NCBI GenBank assembly: GCA_019456225.1
Contig: VRUI01000022.1
Location: 1 to 61,846 of the forward strand
Length of the DNA stretch: 61,846 nucleotides
Direction of reading: 5' to 3'
Origin: Planctomycetota bacterium
GTDB lineage: Bacteria > Planctomycetota > Phycisphaerae > Sedimentisphaerales > Anaerohalosphaeraceae
Shown here: positions 31,735-40,792 of the stretch, one piece after another
Layout: every line of letters starts with the position of its first letter
Numbering within the stretch: position 1 is the stretch's first letter
Made by a program: the position numbers and the translations under genes
Notes under the pieces: generated by a model
Seen by the model: the letters and a program-made list of their open reading frames with translations, nothing else
What the model was told of the DNA's origin: nothing
Databases searched by the model: none

Positions 31735-31851
31735 ATGAAGAAGAATGAAAAGAAAAACGTAAACAACGATGTTATCGCCAGCCGCAAAGCTTGCAAAACT
31801 GACGGTACAGGTCTGTCTCACTACATCCTGATGGATAAGAAGACAAAGTAG
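31735..31851 (+). CDS. cbpA: CbpA-like modified-peptide precursor
   Basis: A 38-residue peptide with GAAAGG upstream of ATG 31735. It has a Lys/Asn-rich leader of about 15 residues, then a core ASRKACKTDGTGLSHYILMD with one Cys, ending KKTK. It sits between a cobalamin riboswitch/terminator and a SPASM-type radical SAM gene. This is the layout described for the CbpA/CbpB pair, a ribosomally made, radical-SAM-modified peptide under B12 control. The modification and function are unknown; a role in binding cobalt or corrinoid is only an idea. Confidence 0.85.
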   Translation: MKKNEKKNVNNDVIASRKACKTDGTGLSHYILMDKKTK

Positions 31852-31931
31852 TAAAAACGAACAAACAATAATTTAGCGTCATGTAATTGATCAAGGATAA
31901 ACAGATCAATACCAGGGAATGTACGCGCATA

Positions 31932-31951
31932 TTCACCATCAAAATGGTGAA
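31932..31951 (+). other. Hairpin just upstream of the cbpB start
   Basis: TTCACCAT (31932-31939) and ATGGTGAA (31944-31951) form a perfect 8-bp stem ending at the AAGG that should bind the ribosome for the ATG at 31966. It may damp translation of the enzyme relative to the peptide. Confidence 0.5.
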
Positions 31952-31965
31952 AGGTAAATAATAAT

Positions 31966-33372
31966 ATGAGTAATACAAATACAACAAAAGCACCTTCAAG
32001 AGGGCTTTATGTAAATATGGGCAATGGCCCCACTCTTCAGCCGATTGACATTGGCCACAAAAGCCACATGGCGATAATAGATCCGGATACGGCTTTCTGG
32101 GCACTTGTAAAGAAAAAACAACTTGCAGAGCATCTCACCGATAGTGACCTGCTCAAGACATATAAACGCAAGGCTAAAAAGTTTGCAGATGAGATGGAAA
32201 CGCTAAGATTTGGATTGAAACCGTCCGGCGTTTATTTTAATCCTACAGAACGATGCAATCTTAATTGCACCTATTGTTACATCCCAGAAGACATGCGGCG
32301 AGATGGCAAACACATGTCCGAAAAGAAGTTAATGGAGTCCCTGGAGATACTCAAGCAGTATTTCAAAAAGACAATGGATAAAGGCCGCAAGCCAAACGTC
32401 GTCTTCCATGGAGCAGAACCAATGCTCAACAAAGACGCAATGTTTGCCGGTATCGAAAAGTATAAGAAAGATTTCCTCTTTGGTGTCCAGACTAATGCAA
32501 CACTGCTGGACGATGAAGCCATAGAATTCCTCAAAGCAAGAAATGTCAGCATCGGAATATCACTCGATGCACCAGTTGCAAATGTCAACAACAAGACAAG
32601 AACCAACTGGGCCGGTGAAGGAACATATGACCTGATCATCAAAGCTATGAATAAGCTCAAAGGATATCATTCATGGAGTGTCATTTGCACTGTGACCGAA
32701 AAAAACATGCGTTCGCTTCCAAAGCTGGTAGACTTCTTCCATGAAAACGAAGTTCCAACTTGTCTGCTGAATGTCCTTCGCTGCACAATGCCTCGCTCCA
32801 GAGATATCAAACCTAAAGATGCAACCGTAGCAAAGCATTTTATTGCTGCGATGGACAGAACCCACGAACTCTATAAGAAGACTGGCCGAAAACTAATTGT
32901 TGCCAACTTTGCAAATATCCTGATCAGCATCCTGGCTCCAACTGCACGTAGGCTAATGTGTGACATTTCACCTTGCGGCGGAGGTAGAAGTTTCTTTGCT
33001 TTGGCTCCAAACGGCGATATGTTCCCATGCAGTGAGTTTATTGGCTTAAAAGACTTCAAGGGCGGCAATCTTTTCAGAAACGACGTTGAGAAAGTCTTGG
33101 AGAGCAAAGCCTTCAAAACTGTAACCGAAAGAAAAGTCGAAGACATTGAACCGTGTAATCGTTGTGCGATCAGACATTTCTGCGGATCACCATGTCCAGC
33201 AGAAGCCCATGAAATGAATGGCGGCATGGACAAGACAGGTGCATTCTGTGAGTTCTACGAAGAACAGACCCGCTACGCACTAAGACTGATCGCAGACAAC
33301 AAGCACGAAGACTTTCTATGGCCAAGTTGGGACAAGGACACAAAAACAACTTTTAACGCAACGTCCCTTTAG
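31966..33372 (+). CDS. cbpB: CbpB-type peptide-modifying radical SAM/SPASM enzyme
   Basis: A 468-residue radical SAM protein. The 4Fe-4S/SAM motif is C97-x3-C101-x2-C104 (ERCNLNCTYCY). After the TIM-barrel part (FHGAEP, GISLDAP, ICTVTEKN) a SPASM-like C-terminal domain supplies further cluster cysteines: MCDISPCGGG, MFPCSEF, CNRCAIRHFCGSPCP and a final FCEFYE. SPASM maturases modify small peptides encoded next door, here the 38-residue CbpA-like peptide 115 nt upstream, so both come under the B12 riboswitch. A terminator follows at 33395. Confidence 0.9.
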   Translation: MSNTNTTKAPSRGLYVNMGNGPTLQPIDIGHKSHMAIIDPDTAFWALVKKKQLAEHLTDSDLLKTYKRKAKKFADEMETLRFGLKPSGVYFNPTERCNLNCTYCYIPEDMRRDGKHMSEKKLMESLEILKQYFKKTMDKGRKPNVVFHGAEPMLNKDAMFAGIEKYKKDFLFGVQTNATLLDDEAIEFLKARNVSIGISLDAPVANVNNKTRTNWAGEGTYDLIIKAMNKLKGYHSWSVICTVTEKNMRSLPKLVDFFHENEVPTCLLNVLRCTMPRSRDIKPKDATVAKHFIAAMDRTHELYKKTGRKLIVANFANILISILAPTARRLMCDISPCGGGRSFFALAPNGDMFPCSEFIGLKDFKGGNLFRNDVEKVLESKAFKTVTERKVEDIEPCNRCAIRHFCGSPCPAEAHEMNGGMDKTGAFCEFYEEQTRYALRLIADNKHEDFLWPSWDKDTKTTFNATSL

Positions 33373-33394
33373 TATTCTGATCCAAAGTACAAAT

Positions 33395-33430
33395 CGCTCA
33401 GGGACAATATAGTTCTTGAGCGGTTTTTTT
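33395..33430 (+). terminator. Terminator of the cbpAB operon
   Basis: CGCTCA (33395-33400) pairs with TGAGCG (33417-33422) and is followed by GTTTTTTT. The 430 bp beyond, to about 33807, shows no other feature. Confidence 0.8.
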
Positions 33431-33807
33431 ATGCATTCAAATTTAGTAACGAAGCTTACTGAGACTGAAAATATCTAAAAAAAGATGTCTCCATTTTGTC
33501 GCCATCAGTTTCAATTAACACCAGATCAACAAAAAAACATCTGCGGTTTCAGTCCCAAAACAGCCGATCCAAAGTTTTTTTTAGCAGAAATAGTATATTG
33601 AATCCGGGTGACTTTGAGAATTATAGCTGCCGCATGAGCACAGGATATATAAAACGTTCACCATCTTTTTAGGATTCCTTAAGTCTTTGGTATTACAAAA
33701 CTTATGGATTTGTGTTTATTTTGATCTTGTACGCTATTTGTGTTTTGAGTTGTAGAAAGGTTGTACGGATTTGGCAGAGTCCGAAACGCAAAAAAAGGCT
33801 ATGAGTA

Positions 33808-33906
33808 TTATACCTTTAGAACGCAGGGAAGCCACACGGCCTTTTGAGCCGTTTTCATTACTTCTCCCTTGGGAATTCCAAGATTTGAAAGTTCTCGTGT
33901 TTTCAT
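33808..33906 (-). pseudogene. Truncated start of an RtcB-like RNA ligase gene
   Basis: Beginning 15 nt after the rtcA stop, a short frame reads MKTRELSNLGIPKGEVMKTAQKAV and then ends at the TAA at 33808-33810 after a few unrelated residues. The N-terminus resembles RtcB-family proteins that begin with a LGIPRGE-like element, and rtcA-rtcB is a known gene pair. The remaining about 400 residues are absent; the following DNA has no coding signal. This looks like a deletion that removed rtcB and left its first 25 or so codons. The similarity is short, so the call is tentative. Confidence 0.45.
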
Positions 33907-33921
33907 TTTTATATTCCAATC

Positions 33922-34944
33922 TTACGATTGTTTAATCTCTACTTCATATACATCTTTGCTGATCTTCGTTACCGCAACATCAATATCAACGAACTCTTTA
34001 ATTACCTCGACATTAGTCATCGAATGACCGGTCAGCGGCAATGTACGAAACCTTCCACCGCCAGCCATTGCCATCGGTATCATGATCTGATCAGCCAGGT
34101 ATCTGCCCACAGGCACTTCAGCAGCGATATAACGACGAGCCTGATCAATCGCTTCCTGAGCAACATATTCTGCACGGACGTTTTTCTGGCCAAAGCCTGT
34201 AAACAGTTCCGTTACATTCTCACTGGCGACCTCAAGAGTAATGATATTACCCGGTCCGCGAGAGTTTTGAGCTTCTTCAGCTTTTGTGCAGAGTCTGTCC
34301 CATTTTAGCTTTTTGCACACCGTGTCCAGTTCCTTTTTGCATATTGACAGCGGAAGGTTAGCAACGACTGCCTTTGCAAACCGTGCACATATTCTGCCTC
34401 TATCAACAATATCTATGCGATCAAGTTTCTTGACTGGTTTGATGGTTACACTTATTTTGCCGCCGCCAGCCGGGTAAAACCCAGGACGATCAAGGGTAAC
34501 TTTAACCTCTGCACCCATCTTTTTGATGATCGGCAGGAAAACCTTTTCCAGAAAATCAAAAGGCGGTGCAAACGGATTGTGTGTGCCGCCTTCAAGGACA
34601 ATCTCCGACTTTCCGTCAGCAATAAGCAATGCCGGCAGTATCGACTGCAAGACCAGCGTAGTGCTGCCAGCGGTTCCAACCGAGAAGTTATAACTGCCGG
34701 ATCTGATCATAGTAGGCTCAAAAAACAGACTCTCAGAGCCTATGTAATCGCCTTTAACCCTGGCTTTGCCGATATTTGCCGCAGCGTGTACGCACGTCAA
34801 GTGCTGTCGCATAAGCCCGGGTTTCTTACGACCCGAACGAATGTTCTCAATACGGAAGAACTTGCCAGTCACTAGCGACAACGCTAGCGATGTACGCAAA
34901 ATCTGTCCGCCGCCTTCACCGAAAGATCCATCTATAATAATCAT
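33922..34944 (-). CDS. rtcA: RNA 3'-terminal phosphate cyclase
   Basis: A 340-residue RtcA: IDGSFGEGGGQILRTSLALS at the N-terminus, IRSGRKKPGLMRQHL, GTHNPFAPPFDFL, PGFYPAGGGKI and a C-terminal PLTGHSMTNVEVI, with His307 the nucleophile that is adenylylated. It converts RNA 3'-phosphate ends to 2',3'-cyclic phosphates using ATP. AGGAAGAG precedes the ATG. The downstream partner gene appears deleted (33808-33906). The polynucleotide 5'-kinase at 41960 is another RNA-end enzyme in this window. Confidence 0.93.
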   Translation of the reverse strand: MIIIDGSFGEGGGQILRTSLALSLVTGKFFRIENIRSGRKKPGLMRQHLTCVHAAANIGKARVKGDYIGSESLFFEPTMIRSGSYNFSVGTAGSTTLVLQSILPALLIADGKSEIVLEGGTHNPFAPPFDFLEKVFLPIIKKMGAEVKVTLDRPGFYPAGGGKISVTIKPVKKLDRIDIVDRGRICARFAKAVVANLPLSICKKELDTVCKKLKWDRLCTKAEEAQNSRGPGNIITLEVASENVTELFTGFGQKNVRAEYVAQEAIDQARRYIAAEVPVGRYLADQIMIPMAMAGGGRFRTLPLTGHSMTNVEVIKEFVDIDVAVTKISKDVYEVEIKQS

Positions 34945-35091
34945 TTTTCTCTTCCTGAATATAAATATGTATTATAAAAAGCAATAATAAAAACCCATTC
35001 TGTGCCTAATGGGAAGTCTAAGGATACACATGTTAAATTCACAAGTCCAACTCTCATATTAACGGAAAAAAATTTGTTTATTTTTAGTAAG

Positions 35092-35832
35092 CTAAATCAG
35101 CTTTATGATCTGAAGTATAACGATTCTGAAGGCTATTATCGTAAGGAGTATTTTAAATATCCTTTTGAATGTTTTGTCGGAGAGTTTTCCGAGGAGTTTC
35201 TTGCCGATCATTGTTCCTAAGATAACCGCGATCCCGAGTGCGATGAGCAGCTGCCAGTTTGCAAAGACGTTTATTCCAATAAACCCAAAAAGAATTATCT
35301 TTATAACGTGACTAATAGCCTGGCATGCAGCCTTGGTCGCAACAAGTTGTTCCTTGATTATATCCTTCCTCATAAAGAATGGTGCAATGAAGGGTCCGAT
35401 AGCGCCGAAGAAGATTCCAATTAAACCGGAAACAAAACCGATCGGCAAAAACAATGCAAAAGATGAAGTTCTTTCGGTACGGCTTTTCGGAATCCACGTG
35501 ACGGCGAGAATGAAGATACCCATCAAAAGTTTTATGATGTTTTTGTCTAACATTTTAAATATGGATATTCCAAAAATCGCACCGGGAACTATGCCGATCA
35601 GAAAGAATACTATGATCTTCCACCTGATATGCTTGAAGAAAAGAGCCAGTCTTGTGCTGTTGCTTATAAGCTGAACTGTCCCATGCAGGGGGACGACAAA
35701 TTCTGTTGGAACCATCGAGGCGATTATGGCCAGCAGGATAGTCCCTCCACCCATCCCGGTCATACCCGAGATAACAGAACAAACCACCGCAGCGGCCGTC
35801 AAGATAAGCATTGACAAAATAGAAAGCATCAT
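35092..35832 (-). CDS. TSUP family (TauE/SafE-like) membrane permease
   Basis: A 246-residue polytopic membrane protein with the TSUP pattern: SVISGMTGMGGGTILL after the first span and a matching GFVSGLIGIFFGAIGPFIAPFF in the second half, with about eight hydrophobic spans. The family exports sulfite, sulfoacetate or other organosulfur anions. No sulfur gene lies next to it, so the substrate is unknown. The start is ATG 35832 or 35829 (MM). Confidence 0.85.
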   Translation of the reverse strand: MMLSILSMLILTAAAVVCSVISGMTGMGGGTILLAIIASMVPTEFVVPLHGTVQLISNSTRLALFFKHIRWKIIVFFLIGIVPGAIFGISIFKMLDKNIIKLLMGIFILAVTWIPKSRTERTSSFALFLPIGFVSGLIGIFFGAIGPFIAPFFMRKDIIKEQLVATKAACQAISHVIKIILFGFIGINVFANWQLLIALGIAVILGTMIGKKLLGKLSDKTFKRIFKILLTIIAFRIVILQIIKLI

Positions 35833-36351
35833 CTTCTACATATCCAACTAAATCTTACATTTCTCATTTCACACGTTTAAGCAGCATGATTTTCTCTTGC
35901 AACATCAATAATTCTACCAAATAACCTTGAACTGGCAAGAAATTAACGCTCTGCATCATTAGTATCATCGTAACCGGTCAGCCAGATGTAAACAGACTGG
36001 GTCTACATGTCTTTTCAGTCTGTAATGCTCACTATATTTGTGTTATCGGGCAAATCGCATTCTTTGGGTTGGAAAATACTGGGCATTATAGCAATTCGCT
36101 AATTATATGGTTTGGAATGTACGTCGATTAAATGCGCATAGTGGAATATTTCGGAACATTTTTATTTTAAAGAAAGGGATACCTGAAGAAAGACAAGAAA
36201 CAATTAATAATAAAAAGGGGTTCTGGAAAACTCTTCGCTTGCGGCAAAAACATTTGCCGGTGGATTAAGGCCATTCGTAATGGCTAAACAATAAGTTATT
36301 CGGAACTGTCAATGGTCGAATAATCAGGGCCAGATAAAGGAGAACTGGTAA
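35833..36351. other. Intergenic region without recognised features
   Basis: These 519 bp between the divergent permease and phosphoribosyltransferase genes must hold promoters for both. No frame with coding character, no terminator and no RNA motif was recognised. Confidence 0.5.
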
Positions 36352-37035
36352 ATGGGGACACTTAAGATTTTGTCCAATAGTAGTGAGCCTTTTTCGACTC
36401 GTTTAGATGCTGGGAGAAGGCTTGCAACTGAACTAGAGAAGTACCATGATAAAAATGCAGTTGTTTTGGGTATTCCCCGGGGCGGAGTTGTTGTCGCTGC
36501 CAAAATTGCCGAAGCCCTGCATGGCGATCTTGATATAGTTCTTACTCATAAACTGGGCGCCCCTATGAATCCGGAACTGGCGATAGGAGCCGTTTGTGAA
36601 AGCGGTAAATTTTTTATTAACCAATCGATAGCTTCTTATGTCGGTGCCACGAATGAGTATATAGAGAGCGAAAAAAACTCGCAGCTCAAAGCGATTGACA
36701 AAAGGGCCGAGCAGTGTCGCAGTGTTTTGGGCAAGATCGACCTTGAAGAAAGAATCGTTATCGTTACCGACGACGGAATAGCTACGGGCGCGACGATGGA
36801 GGCGGCGTTGTGGGCAGTGAGGCAGGAGAGGCCAAAGCAACTGATAGCAGCATTGCCCGTTGGGCCCGATGATTCATTGCATACGATCGCTGAATACGCA
36901 GACGAGACGTTATGTTTGCAGTCGCCGTCATATTTTGGGGCACTGGGGAGTTTTTACCTTAGGTTTGAACAGGTCGAAGATTTTGAGATGATGGAGATAT
37001 TGCGACATGAAGCCGAAAGGAGGGTTGTTAAGTGA
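36352..37035 (+). CDS. Phosphoribosyltransferase family protein
   Basis: A 227-residue protein with a PRTase fold: AVVLGIPRGGVVVAAKIAEAL, VLTHKLGAPMNPELAIGAV, and the PRPP loop IVTDDGIATGATMEAAL near residue 145. Such proteins (often annotated as predicted phosphoribosyltransferases) commonly stand next to a dienelactone-hydrolase-like protein, as here. The nucleobase substrate is unknown. It overlaps the next gene by 4 nt and probably forms a three-gene operon with the PPOX-type and hydrolase genes. Confidence 0.87.
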   Translation: MGTLKILSNSSEPFSTRLDAGRRLATELEKYHDKNAVVLGIPRGGVVVAAKIAEALHGDLDIVLTHKLGAPMNPELAIGAVCESGKFFINQSIASYVGATNEYIESEKNSQLKAIDKRAEQCRSVLGKIDLEERIVIVTDDGIATGATMEAALWAVRQERPKQLIAALPVGPDDSLHTIAEYADETLCLQSPSYFGALGSFYLRFEQVEDFEMMEILRHEAERRVVK

Positions 37036-37436
37036 ACCGGACTATACTTGAAGATGCAGCGAAGCTTTTTGATAAGACAGGACATGTTTTTGTTGCGACA
37101 GTGAATGCCGAGGCTATGCCGCATGTTACGGCAGCGAAGATGCTTGAACTTATGGGGGACTGTTCTGTTGAAATTACAGAGTGGTTTTGCCCGGTGACAG
37201 TATCTAACCTACAGGTGAACAAATCGATATCAATAGTTGTCTGGGATGCTGACAGCGACATGGGTTATCAGATTCTGGGGAATATGGAAAAACTCTGCGA
37301 TAAGGCCATTTTAAATGGGTACTCACCCGAACTTGATGTTGGCATCCCGAAGCCGCAGGTTGAAAGGCGGATCACAATTTGTGTTGATAGAGTTTTAGAT
37401 TTCAGCGTTGCTCCCCATAGCGACATTGAAGAATAG
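37032..37436 (+). CDS. Pyridoxamine-phosphate-oxidase-like (split barrel) protein
   Basis: A 134-residue protein with a GTG start in a GTGA overlap with the gene upstream and AAAGGAGGG before it. The sequence has FVATVNAEAMPHVTAAKM and SIVVWDADSDMGYQILG, the small FMN-binding split-barrel pattern of general stress and flavin reductase-like proteins. It probably binds a flavin or F420-like cofactor. No catalytic assignment is possible. Confidence 0.75.
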   Translation: MNRTILEDAAKLFDKTGHVFVATVNAEAMPHVTAAKMLELMGDCSVEITEWFCPVTVSNLQVNKSISIVVWDADSDMGYQILGNMEKLCDKAILNGYSPELDVGIPKPQVERRITICVDRVLDFSVAPHSDIEE

Positions 37437-37451
37437 ATAGTAAGGACAAAA

Positions 37452-38138
37452 ATGAATATAAAAGGTTTTCACAAGCCGCGAATTACCGATGTTACGGTAG
37501 ATGTCGATGCAAATATAAGTATCAATGGAACGCTGTGTATTCCTGACAATGCCAAGGGGATAGTGGTTTTTGCTCATGGCAGCGGCAGCGGCAGATTCAG
37601 TCCGCGGAACCGATTTGTTGCCGAAATGCTTCACCATGGGCAGTTGGCGACGCTTTTGATAGATCTGCTTACGCCTGAAGAAGAACAAGTTGATTTGCAG
37701 ACGCGACACTTGCGTTTTGATATAGGCTTGCTGACGAAAAGAGTTTGCGGGGCGACGAAATGGCTGAAGGAAAATGACCAGACATGCAAACTTCCAATCG
37801 CTTATTTCGGAGCTAGTACTGGGGCCGCAGCAGCACTTTCTGCCGCTGGACAGATTGGCGAGGATATCTATGCGGTAGTTTCTCGCGGAGGGAGGCCCGA
37901 TCTTGCAGAGGCGTGTTTGGGAGAAGTTAAGTCGCCCACACTGCTGATAGTCGGCGGCGATGATCCTATAGTGATCGAATTAAATAAAATGGCGATTGCC
38001 AAGCTTAATTGCGAAAAGGAACTTGTAATAATTCCGGGGGCAACACATCTTTTCGAAGAGCCCGGAAAACTCGAAATCGTTGCAGAAACCGCACGTAAAT
38101 GGTTTGTTCGTTATTTTGAAAGAGAGGAAGTGGTATAA
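37452..38138 (+). CDS. Dienelactone-hydrolase-like alpha/beta hydrolase
   Basis: A 228-residue protein with VVFAHGSGSGRFSPRNRF (oxyanion region), nucleophile elbow YFGASTGAAAAL (Ser), the acid in LLIVGGDDPIV and the base in PGATHLFEE. These form a full Ser-Asp-His triad. Family members with a neighbouring phosphoribosyltransferase are common in bacteria of varied lineages; their substrate is not known. It is last in the 36352-38138 operon. Confidence 0.85.
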   Translation: MNIKGFHKPRITDVTVDVDANISINGTLCIPDNAKGIVVFAHGSGSGRFSPRNRFVAEMLHHGQLATLLIDLLTPEEEQVDLQTRHLRFDIGLLTKRVCGATKWLKENDQTCKLPIAYFGASTGAAAALSAAGQIGEDIYAVVSRGGRPDLAEACLGEVKSPTLLIVGGDDPIVIELNKMAIAKLNCEKELVIIPGATHLFEEPGKLEIVAETARKWFVRYFEREEVV

Positions 38139-38178
38139 CGGCTGGACAGCATTTATGGAGAGTTTTGCTAATTTACCC

Positions 38179-38358
38179 TTAAGGGAACCTCTAAAAAATC
38201 ATTTTGGCGGACAAGCGAATCTTTTTGATTGTGGACGGCGTCAGGAAAAATCCACCTTAGCTACTGCTAAGGCTGATTTTCCTTCTTTGCCAGAATGCAA
38301 TCCCGATGTACATCGGGACTACTTGCCGCTCAAAAGCAATTATTAGAGCTACCCTTAA
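38179..38358. mobile_element. MITE-like element with 16-bp terminal inverted repeats
   Basis: TTAAGGGAACCTCTAA at 38179-38194 and TTAGAGCTACCCTTAA at 38343-38358 are inverted copies with three mismatches, bounding 180 bp. Inside are further palindromes (CCTTAGCTACTGCTAAGG and CCCGATGTACATCGGG) and no gene. This has the build of a miniature inverted-repeat element or a REP-like structured repeat. No target duplication was clear. Confidence 0.5.
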
Positions 38359-38421
38359 TGGTCATTCAGCCTTAGTGCGAGCCCCGAAGGAGTTGCCCTT
38401 TATTAGTATCATTAGGCAGGT

Positions 38422-39429
38422 TTAATGAACTATCAGGGCGTCCGTGACAAGATTTGGGCAAATTCGATTTTGCTCGATGTCTGTTATGTTCTCCAACGTT
38501 GTCTGTGCGATTGACTGCAAGGCGTTGTTGGTGAAGAAGGCCTGGTGGCCTGTAACGATGACGTTCGGGAACATCAGCAGTCGAGCGAATTGGTCGTCCT
38601 GTATTATTTCATTTGAGAGGTCCTCAAAAAATAAGTCAGCTTCTTCTTCATAGACGTCGAGGCCGAGGTATCCTATCTTTCTGCTTTTTAGCCCATCTAT
38701 GACATCTTTAGTATCGATGAGGGCGCCCCGGCTTGTGTTTATTATCATGACGCAGTCCTGCATTTTGCTGATCGAGTTTGCGTTAATGATATGGTGAGTT
38801 TCGGGTACAAGCGGGCAGTGCAGAGTGATAATATATGATTTTCTAAATAGTTCGTCCAGGGAGACGTATTGCACTCCCAATTCGATACATTTGATGTTTG
38901 GCTGCGGGTCGTAAGCCATAATACGGCATCCGAAGCCGTGCAGTATCCGTGCAACGACCTGGCCGATCTGTCCTGTTCCGATGATGCCGACGGGGTAGTC
39001 GTGCAGGTCAAATCCCATCAGGCCTTTAAGTGAGAAATTACCTTCTCGGATGCGTGCATGTGCCTTGTGGATTTTACGGTTAAGTACCAGGATCATAGCG
39101 ATCGTATGTTCTGCAACGGCATGCGGCGAGTAGGCCGGCACTCTTACGACAGTAATGTCGCTGTCCCGAGCAGCTTTCAAGTCAACGTTGTTAAAGCCTG
39201 CGCATCGAAGTGCAATTGTGTTGACACCATTTTTTGCAAGGGCAGTGATAGTTCGCTTGTCGAGTATGTCATTAACGAATACGCAGACGGCCTGGCATCC
39301 CTGGGCGATTGATGCGTTGTGGTGGTTGAGCCGTTGAGCAATAAAGAGGATCTCATGGCCAAATCTGCTATTAGCCTGCGTAAAAAAACGTTCAGTATAA
39401 GATTTGTTGCTAAATAATGCGATTTTCAT
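38422..39429 (-). CDS. D-isomer 2-hydroxyacid dehydrogenase (D-lactate dehydrogenase-like)
   Basis: A 335-residue protein: YSPHAVAEHTIAMIL, NAD site VGIIGTGQIGQVVARIL, LHCPLVPETHHIIN, MIINTSRGALIDTKDV with the catalytic Arg, YEEEADLFFEDLSN and VTGHQAFFT with the catalytic His. The order and the YEEEADLFFED insert match the fermentative D-lactate dehydrogenase (LdhA) branch, reducing pyruvate to D-lactate. GGGAGG lies 6 nt before the ATG. It is monocistronic. Confidence 0.9.
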   Translation of the reverse strand: MKIALFSNKSYTERFFTQANSRFGHEILFIAQRLNHHNASIAQGCQAVCVFVNDILDKRTITALAKNGVNTIALRCAGFNNVDLKAARDSDITVVRVPAYSPHAVAEHTIAMILVLNRKIHKAHARIREGNFSLKGLMGFDLHDYPVGIIGTGQIGQVVARILHGFGCRIMAYDPQPNIKCIELGVQYVSLDELFRKSYIITLHCPLVPETHHIINANSISKMQDCVMIINTSRGALIDTKDVIDGLKSRKIGYLGLDVYEEEADLFFEDLSNEIIQDDQFARLLMFPNVIVTGHQAFFTNNALQSIAQTTLENITDIEQNRICPNLVTDALIVH

Positions 39430-39471
39430 TTTTTCACCTCCCGACTGTTCGATAGTTTGGCTTAACTTAAC

Positions 39472-39594
39472 TTATACTGATCTTGAATGATTTGGTGCGT
39501 TGGATAAATTATGGAGGACAGAGGAAACTCCGCAGCAAATCACCTGCACAACTCCAATTCCGATAACGATTGATAAGAAATTGATAACTTCCAT
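39472..39594 (-). CDS. Possible 40-residue single-span membrane peptide
   Basis: In the 382-bp gap 39430-39811 a frame begins MEVINFLSIVIGIGVVQVICC. It encodes one hydrophobic span of about 20 residues followed by a short polar tail. CAGGGGACC lies about 8 nt before the ATG. It directly precedes the dehydrogenase on the same strand. No family is recognised. Confidence 0.35.
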   Translation of the reverse strand: MEVINFLSIVIGIGVVQVICCGVSSVLHNLSNAPNHSRSV

Positions 39595-39811
39595 AATTTG
39601 GTCCCCTGCTCAATAATTACAATCTGTGTTTATCTTCGGCTATCAAACAGTGTCGGTTACTATCTAATTTCAAATCAAGCCGTCCATTCCTACATCTCCA
39701 GCAAAAAACTTTCTAAAGTATCATTTGACTCATTACGACATCAAGCCCCCCTGTCGATATAATTTTCATTGTAATTAAACTATCCGTCCAGATTCAAACA
39801 AGAGGAAAATC

Positions 39812-40723
39812 ATGATCGAAACGAAACAAAAAGCAAACCCGGTTTTTAACACTATGCATAAAACAATTGAAGTCGAAGGCCTTGACATCTATTACCGTGA
39901 GGCAGGCCCTGAGCATGCTTCCACCATTCTCCTGCTGCACGGCTTTCCAACATCGTCTCATATGTTCCGAAACCTGATCCCGGCACTATCAGACAAGTAT
40001 CATGTAGTCGCTCCGGATTACCCCGGCTTTGGTAACAGCTCAATGCCGACGGTCGATGAGTTTGAATACACCTTCGACCACCTTGCTGAGATCATCGACC
40101 AATTTACTGAAAAACTGGGACTGAACAAATATAGCCTTTACATGATGGACTATGGTGCACCAGTAGGCTTCCGCCTTGCAGCAAAACACCCAGAAAGAGT
40201 TGAATCGCTTATCATCCAGAACGGCAATGCCTACGATGAGGGCCTGCTGGACTTCTGGGTTCCGATAAAGGCGTATTGGGCTGACAAGGCAGATGAAAAT
40301 GCCAACGTCTTGAGAGATAACCTGCTTACCATCGAAGCAACAAAATGGCAGTACACCAATGGCGTCCGCAACCTTGAAGCGATTAATCCGGATAACTGGA
40401 TACACGATCAGTCCCTGATGGATCGCTCAGGCAACAAAGAAATCCAGCTTGAGCTGTTTTATGACTACGGATCAAATCCTCCGCTATACCCCGAATGGCA
40501 GGCTTACTTCCGCGAGCACCAGCCGCCTGCATTGATCGTCTGGGGGAAGAATGACTATATATTCCCCGCCGAGGGCGCTGCTCCATATAAGCGTGATCTG
40601 CACAATGTCGATTACCACTTGCTGGATACTGGACACTTCGCACTGGAAGAGGATGGAAATCTAATTGCAAATCTAATGCGAGATTTCCTTGAAAAGAATG
40701 TTGATATTCATAAGACGCATTAA
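39812..40723 (+). CDS. Alpha/beta hydrolase with Asp nucleophile (haloalkane dehalogenase/epoxide hydrolase-like)
   Basis: A 303-residue protein: [17 protein letters not shown] (oxyanion), [11 protein letters not shown], and nucleophile elbow [13 protein letters not shown], where Asp113 replaces the usual Ser. Asp at this place is the hallmark of dehalogenases and epoxide hydrolases. The base is in [11 protein letters not shown]. The AGAGGAAA ribosome binding site is good. Substrate cannot be told from sequence; it appears monocistronic. Confidence 0.85.
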   Translation: MIETKQKANPVFNTMHKTIEVEGLDIYYREAGPEHASTILLLHGFPTSSHMFRNLIPALSDKYHVVAPDYPGFGNSSMPTVDEFEYTFDHLAEIIDQFTEKLGLNKYSLYMMDYGAPVGFRLAAKHPERVESLIIQNGNAYDEGLLDFWVPIKAYWADKADENANVLRDNLLTIEATKWQYTNGVRNLEAINPDNWIHDQSLMDRSGNKEIQLELFYDYGSNPPLYPEWQAYFREHQPPALIVWGKNDYIFPAEGAAPYKRDLHNVDYHLLDTGHFALEEDGNLIANLMRDFLEKNVDIHKTH

Positions 40724-40792
40724 AATGCTTAGCTGAGATGTACAGGACATGAATTAACTTGCCCTGTACATCTATATTTTTCGAGACTCATA

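Noticed and set aside
33734-33919. 61-codon minus-strand frame behind rtcA
   Set aside because: A different frame from 33906 gives the RtcB-like start with better context; this one has no pattern.
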